Shown here: one piece after another, positions 12,132 through 13,764 of the stretch
Layout of the letters: the number at the start of each line of letters is the position of its first letter
Position numbering within the stretch: the stretch's first letter is position 1
Source of the DNA: Candidatus Methanofastidiosum methylothiophilum
GTDB lineage: Archaea; Methanobacteriota_B; Thermococci; Methanofastidiosales; Methanofastidiosaceae
Length of the DNA: 13,764 nt
Direction: 5' to 3'
Assembly (NCBI GenBank): GCA_001587675.1
Contig: LNGD01000034.1
Location: 1 to 13,764, forward strand
Program-made: the position numbers and the translations under genes
Notes under the pieces: generated by a model
Database searches by the model: none
What the model saw: only the letters and a program-made list of their open reading frames with translations
What the model was told of the DNA's origin: nothing

Positions 12132-13764
12132 GTAGCAAACAAAATGTTTTTGAGATTAATCTTGATTTACCTGATGAAAAACTTCTAGAGTTAAGTAAGA
12201 AAATTGGAATAGGGTTATCTCTAGAAGAAATGAAATCAGTAAAGAATTACTTCAAGCAGGAAGGAAGAAATCCAACAGACATTGAAATACAAGCCATAGG
12301 TCAAGCTTGGTCAGAACATTGTTGTTACAAATCATCGAAAAGTCTATTAAAAAAATTCATTTTTAATATTGAAGCTCCGCAGAATATTTTTGTTATCAAA
12401 GAGGATGCTGGCGTAGTTGAGTTTGACAAAGATTATGCATATGTATTGGCTCTTGAAAGTCACAATCATCCCTCAGCAGTTGAGCCTTATGGCGGGGCCG
12501 CTACAGGAATAGGAGGAATCCTAAGAGATGTTGTTTGTATGGGGGCCCAGCCTGTTGCTTTAATAGATCCAATCTTCTTTGGGCCTCTAGATTTACCTTA
12601 TGATCAATTACCTAAGGGAGTAAAACATCCTGAATTTTTATTTAGAGGGGTAGTTGCTGGGATAAGAGATTATGGAAATAGAGTAGGAATACCAACGGTT
12701 TCAGGATCTGTTTATTTCCACCCCGGATATACAGGAAACTGTATTGTTAATGTTGGCTGTGTTGGTATAATCAGAAAGGAAGATATAGTACACAGTAGAG
12801 TGAAAGAACTTGGGGATATTTTTGTTATGGTTGGTGGAAAGACAGGCAGAGATGGTATTCATGGTGTTAATTTTGCCTCGGCAGAGTTGGATGAAGACTC
12901 TGAAACTTCTTCAAGATCCGCTGTACAAGTAGGGGATCCAATCACAAAGGAGCCTTTAATTCACGCCTGCTTAGAAGTTAATAGTAAGAAACTTCTAAAT
13001 GGTATGAAGGATTTAGGAGGTGGAGGCTTATCCTGTGTTGTAGGAGAAATGGCTCATGCGGGTGGTTTTGGAGCTAAAGTTAATCTTGAAAAAGTATTAC
13101 TAAAAGAAAAAGGAATGAAGCCTTGGGAAATTTGGGTTTCAGAGTCGCAAGAAAGGATGATGCTTGCAGTTTCGAAGGAGAATTTAAAAGAAGTGCTAGA
13201 TGTATTTGACAAGTGGGACGTTAATGCAGTTGTAATAGGAGAAACTATTCCTGAAAGGAGAGTGCTTGTATACTATAATGGAGAGAAAATATTTGATATA
13301 GATTCTGAATTCTTGACGGGCGGCCCGATGTATGCAAGAGATGTCAAGATTATTAAAAGAGAACAGAAAGATGTTCAGACAGAAGCCCCTAAGAACACTA
13401 ATGAAATTCTTATAAAAATGCTCTCGGATCCAAACATTGCATCGAAAGATTGGGTTATTTTACAATACGACCATACAGTTAGAGGATCAACGTCTCTTAC
13501 ACCCTTGTATGGAGATATTGAAAACTATTCTCCTCAAGATTCGGCAATTGTAAAACCAGTAGAGGAACTTAAAAAAGGATTAGTAATATCAACAGCAGTA
13601 AACCCATTTTTGGTAGAATATGACCCATATTGGGGGGCTGCATCAGCAATTGATGAAATTTATAGGAATATAGTAGCAGTTGGTGGCAAGCCTCATTCTT
13701 TAGCAGATTGTCTAAATTTTGGAAATCCAGAGAAGCCTGAAAGATTTGGGGACTTTTATCAGGC
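12128..13764 (+). CDS. purL: FGAM synthase large subunit PurL (partial, 3' end beyond window)
   Basis: The frame is open from the ATG at 12128 to the end of the window (545 codons), so the gene is incomplete. Hallmarks of PurL follow in order: WSEHCCYKSSK with the catalytic His64, ALESHNHPSAVEP (E110, H112, H114, ATP and metal site), GAATGIGGILRDVVCMGA (about 123-140), GGKTGRDGIHG, MKDLGGGGLSCVVGEMA, and the second-half YDHTVRGST, DPYWGGAASAIDE and SLADCLNFGNPEKPE. The N-terminus is the short form without the built-in PurS-like region, consistent with a separate purS just upstream. About 180 further residues would be expected. ATGA overlap with purS implies translational coupling; no separate promoter is seen. 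Confidence 0.96.
   Translation, partial: MSSKQNVFEINLDLPDEKLLELSKKIGIGLSLEEMKSVKNYFKQEGRNPTDIEIQAIGQAWSEHCCYKSSKSLLKKFIFNIEAPQNIFVIKEDAGVVEFDKDYAYVLALESHNHPSAVEPYGGAATGIGGILRDVVCMGAQPVALIDPIFFGPLDLPYDQLPKGVKHPEFLFRGVVAGIRDYGNRVGIPTVSGSVYFHPGYTGNCIVNVGCVGIIRKEDIVHSRVKELGDIFVMVGGKTGRDGIHGVNFASAELDEDSETSSRSAVQVGDPITKEPLIHACLEVNSKKLLNGMKDLGGGGLSCVVGEMAHAGGFGAKVNLEKVLLKEKGMKPWEIWVSESQERMMLAVSKENLKEVLDVFDKWDVNAVVIGETIPERRVLVYYNGEKIFDIDSEFLTGGPMYARDVKIIKREQKDVQTEAPKNTNEILIKMLSDPNIASKDWVILQYDHTVRGSTSLTPLYGDIENYSPQDSAIVKPVEELKKGLVISTAVNPFLVEYDPYWGAASAIDEIYRNIVAVGGKPHSLADCLNFGNPEKPERFGDFYQ

Noticed and set aside
1..13764. CRISPR arrays, tRNA genes, transposons, toxin-antitoxin or other defence systems
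   Set aside because: No regularly spaced repeats, cloverleaf-like sequence, transposase motifs, terminal inverted repeats or defence-protein signatures were seen on either strand.

Overview
The window reads as chromosomal DNA of an AT-rich archaeon (roughly one third G+C by eye). The direct evidence is the 5' end of an archaeal 16S rRNA gene (positions 1-113, minus strand), archaeal TATA-type promoters, an Alba chromatin protein, and the archaeal purine enzyme PurP. The 16S 5' segment resembles Euryarchaeota near Thermococci and the low-GC methanogen-like lineages (for example Methanofastidiosa). That placement is a guess from memory, not a measurement.

Layout. 1-345: start of a leftward rRNA operon with leader and promoter. 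351-1781: two leftward CBS-domain genes, one with four CBS motifs and one with two plus a zinc ribbon. 1881-2939: a rightward arginase-superfamily enzyme, convergent with a leftward 2[4Fe-4S] ferredoxin-Alba pair (2982-3442). 3492-5786: leftward UPF0145 protein and UvrB. 5853-6613: a 61-residue orphan YD-repeat (RHS) fragment of unusual base composition and an unrecognised 176-residue protein. 6665-7417: Nif3-like metalloprotein. 7414-13764: purine biosynthesis, with purP (left) and purH (right) divergent, then purC-purS-purL rightward, the last gene running off the window. Between purH and purC lies an 836-base stretch with no open gene. It holds a heavily decayed pseudogene of an isoprenylcysteine carboxyl methyltransferase-family membrane protein (minus strand).

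The pur genes cover FGAR to FGAM (purS, purL; the glutaminase purQ is not seen), CAIR to SAICAR (purC), and AICAR to FAICAR to IMP (purP and/or purH). Having both PurP and a complete two-domain PurH side by side gives two apparent routes for the AICAR formylation step.

Start sites fall into two classes. uvrB, the YD-repeat ORF, the 176-residue gene, nif3-like, purP, purH and purC lack a Shine-Dalgarno sequence and have a TTTAAA-type TATA core centred about 24-28 bases before the start codon, which predicts leaderless mRNAs. The CBS genes, Alba, ferredoxin, UPF0145 and purS have clear GAGG/AGGTG-type ribosome sites. I see no CRISPR array, tRNA gene, insertion sequence or defence system. The less ordinary items are the decayed methyltransferase, the promoter-equipped YD-repeat fragment, the shared palindromic TATA box at 6637-6644 and the PurP/PurH redundancy.
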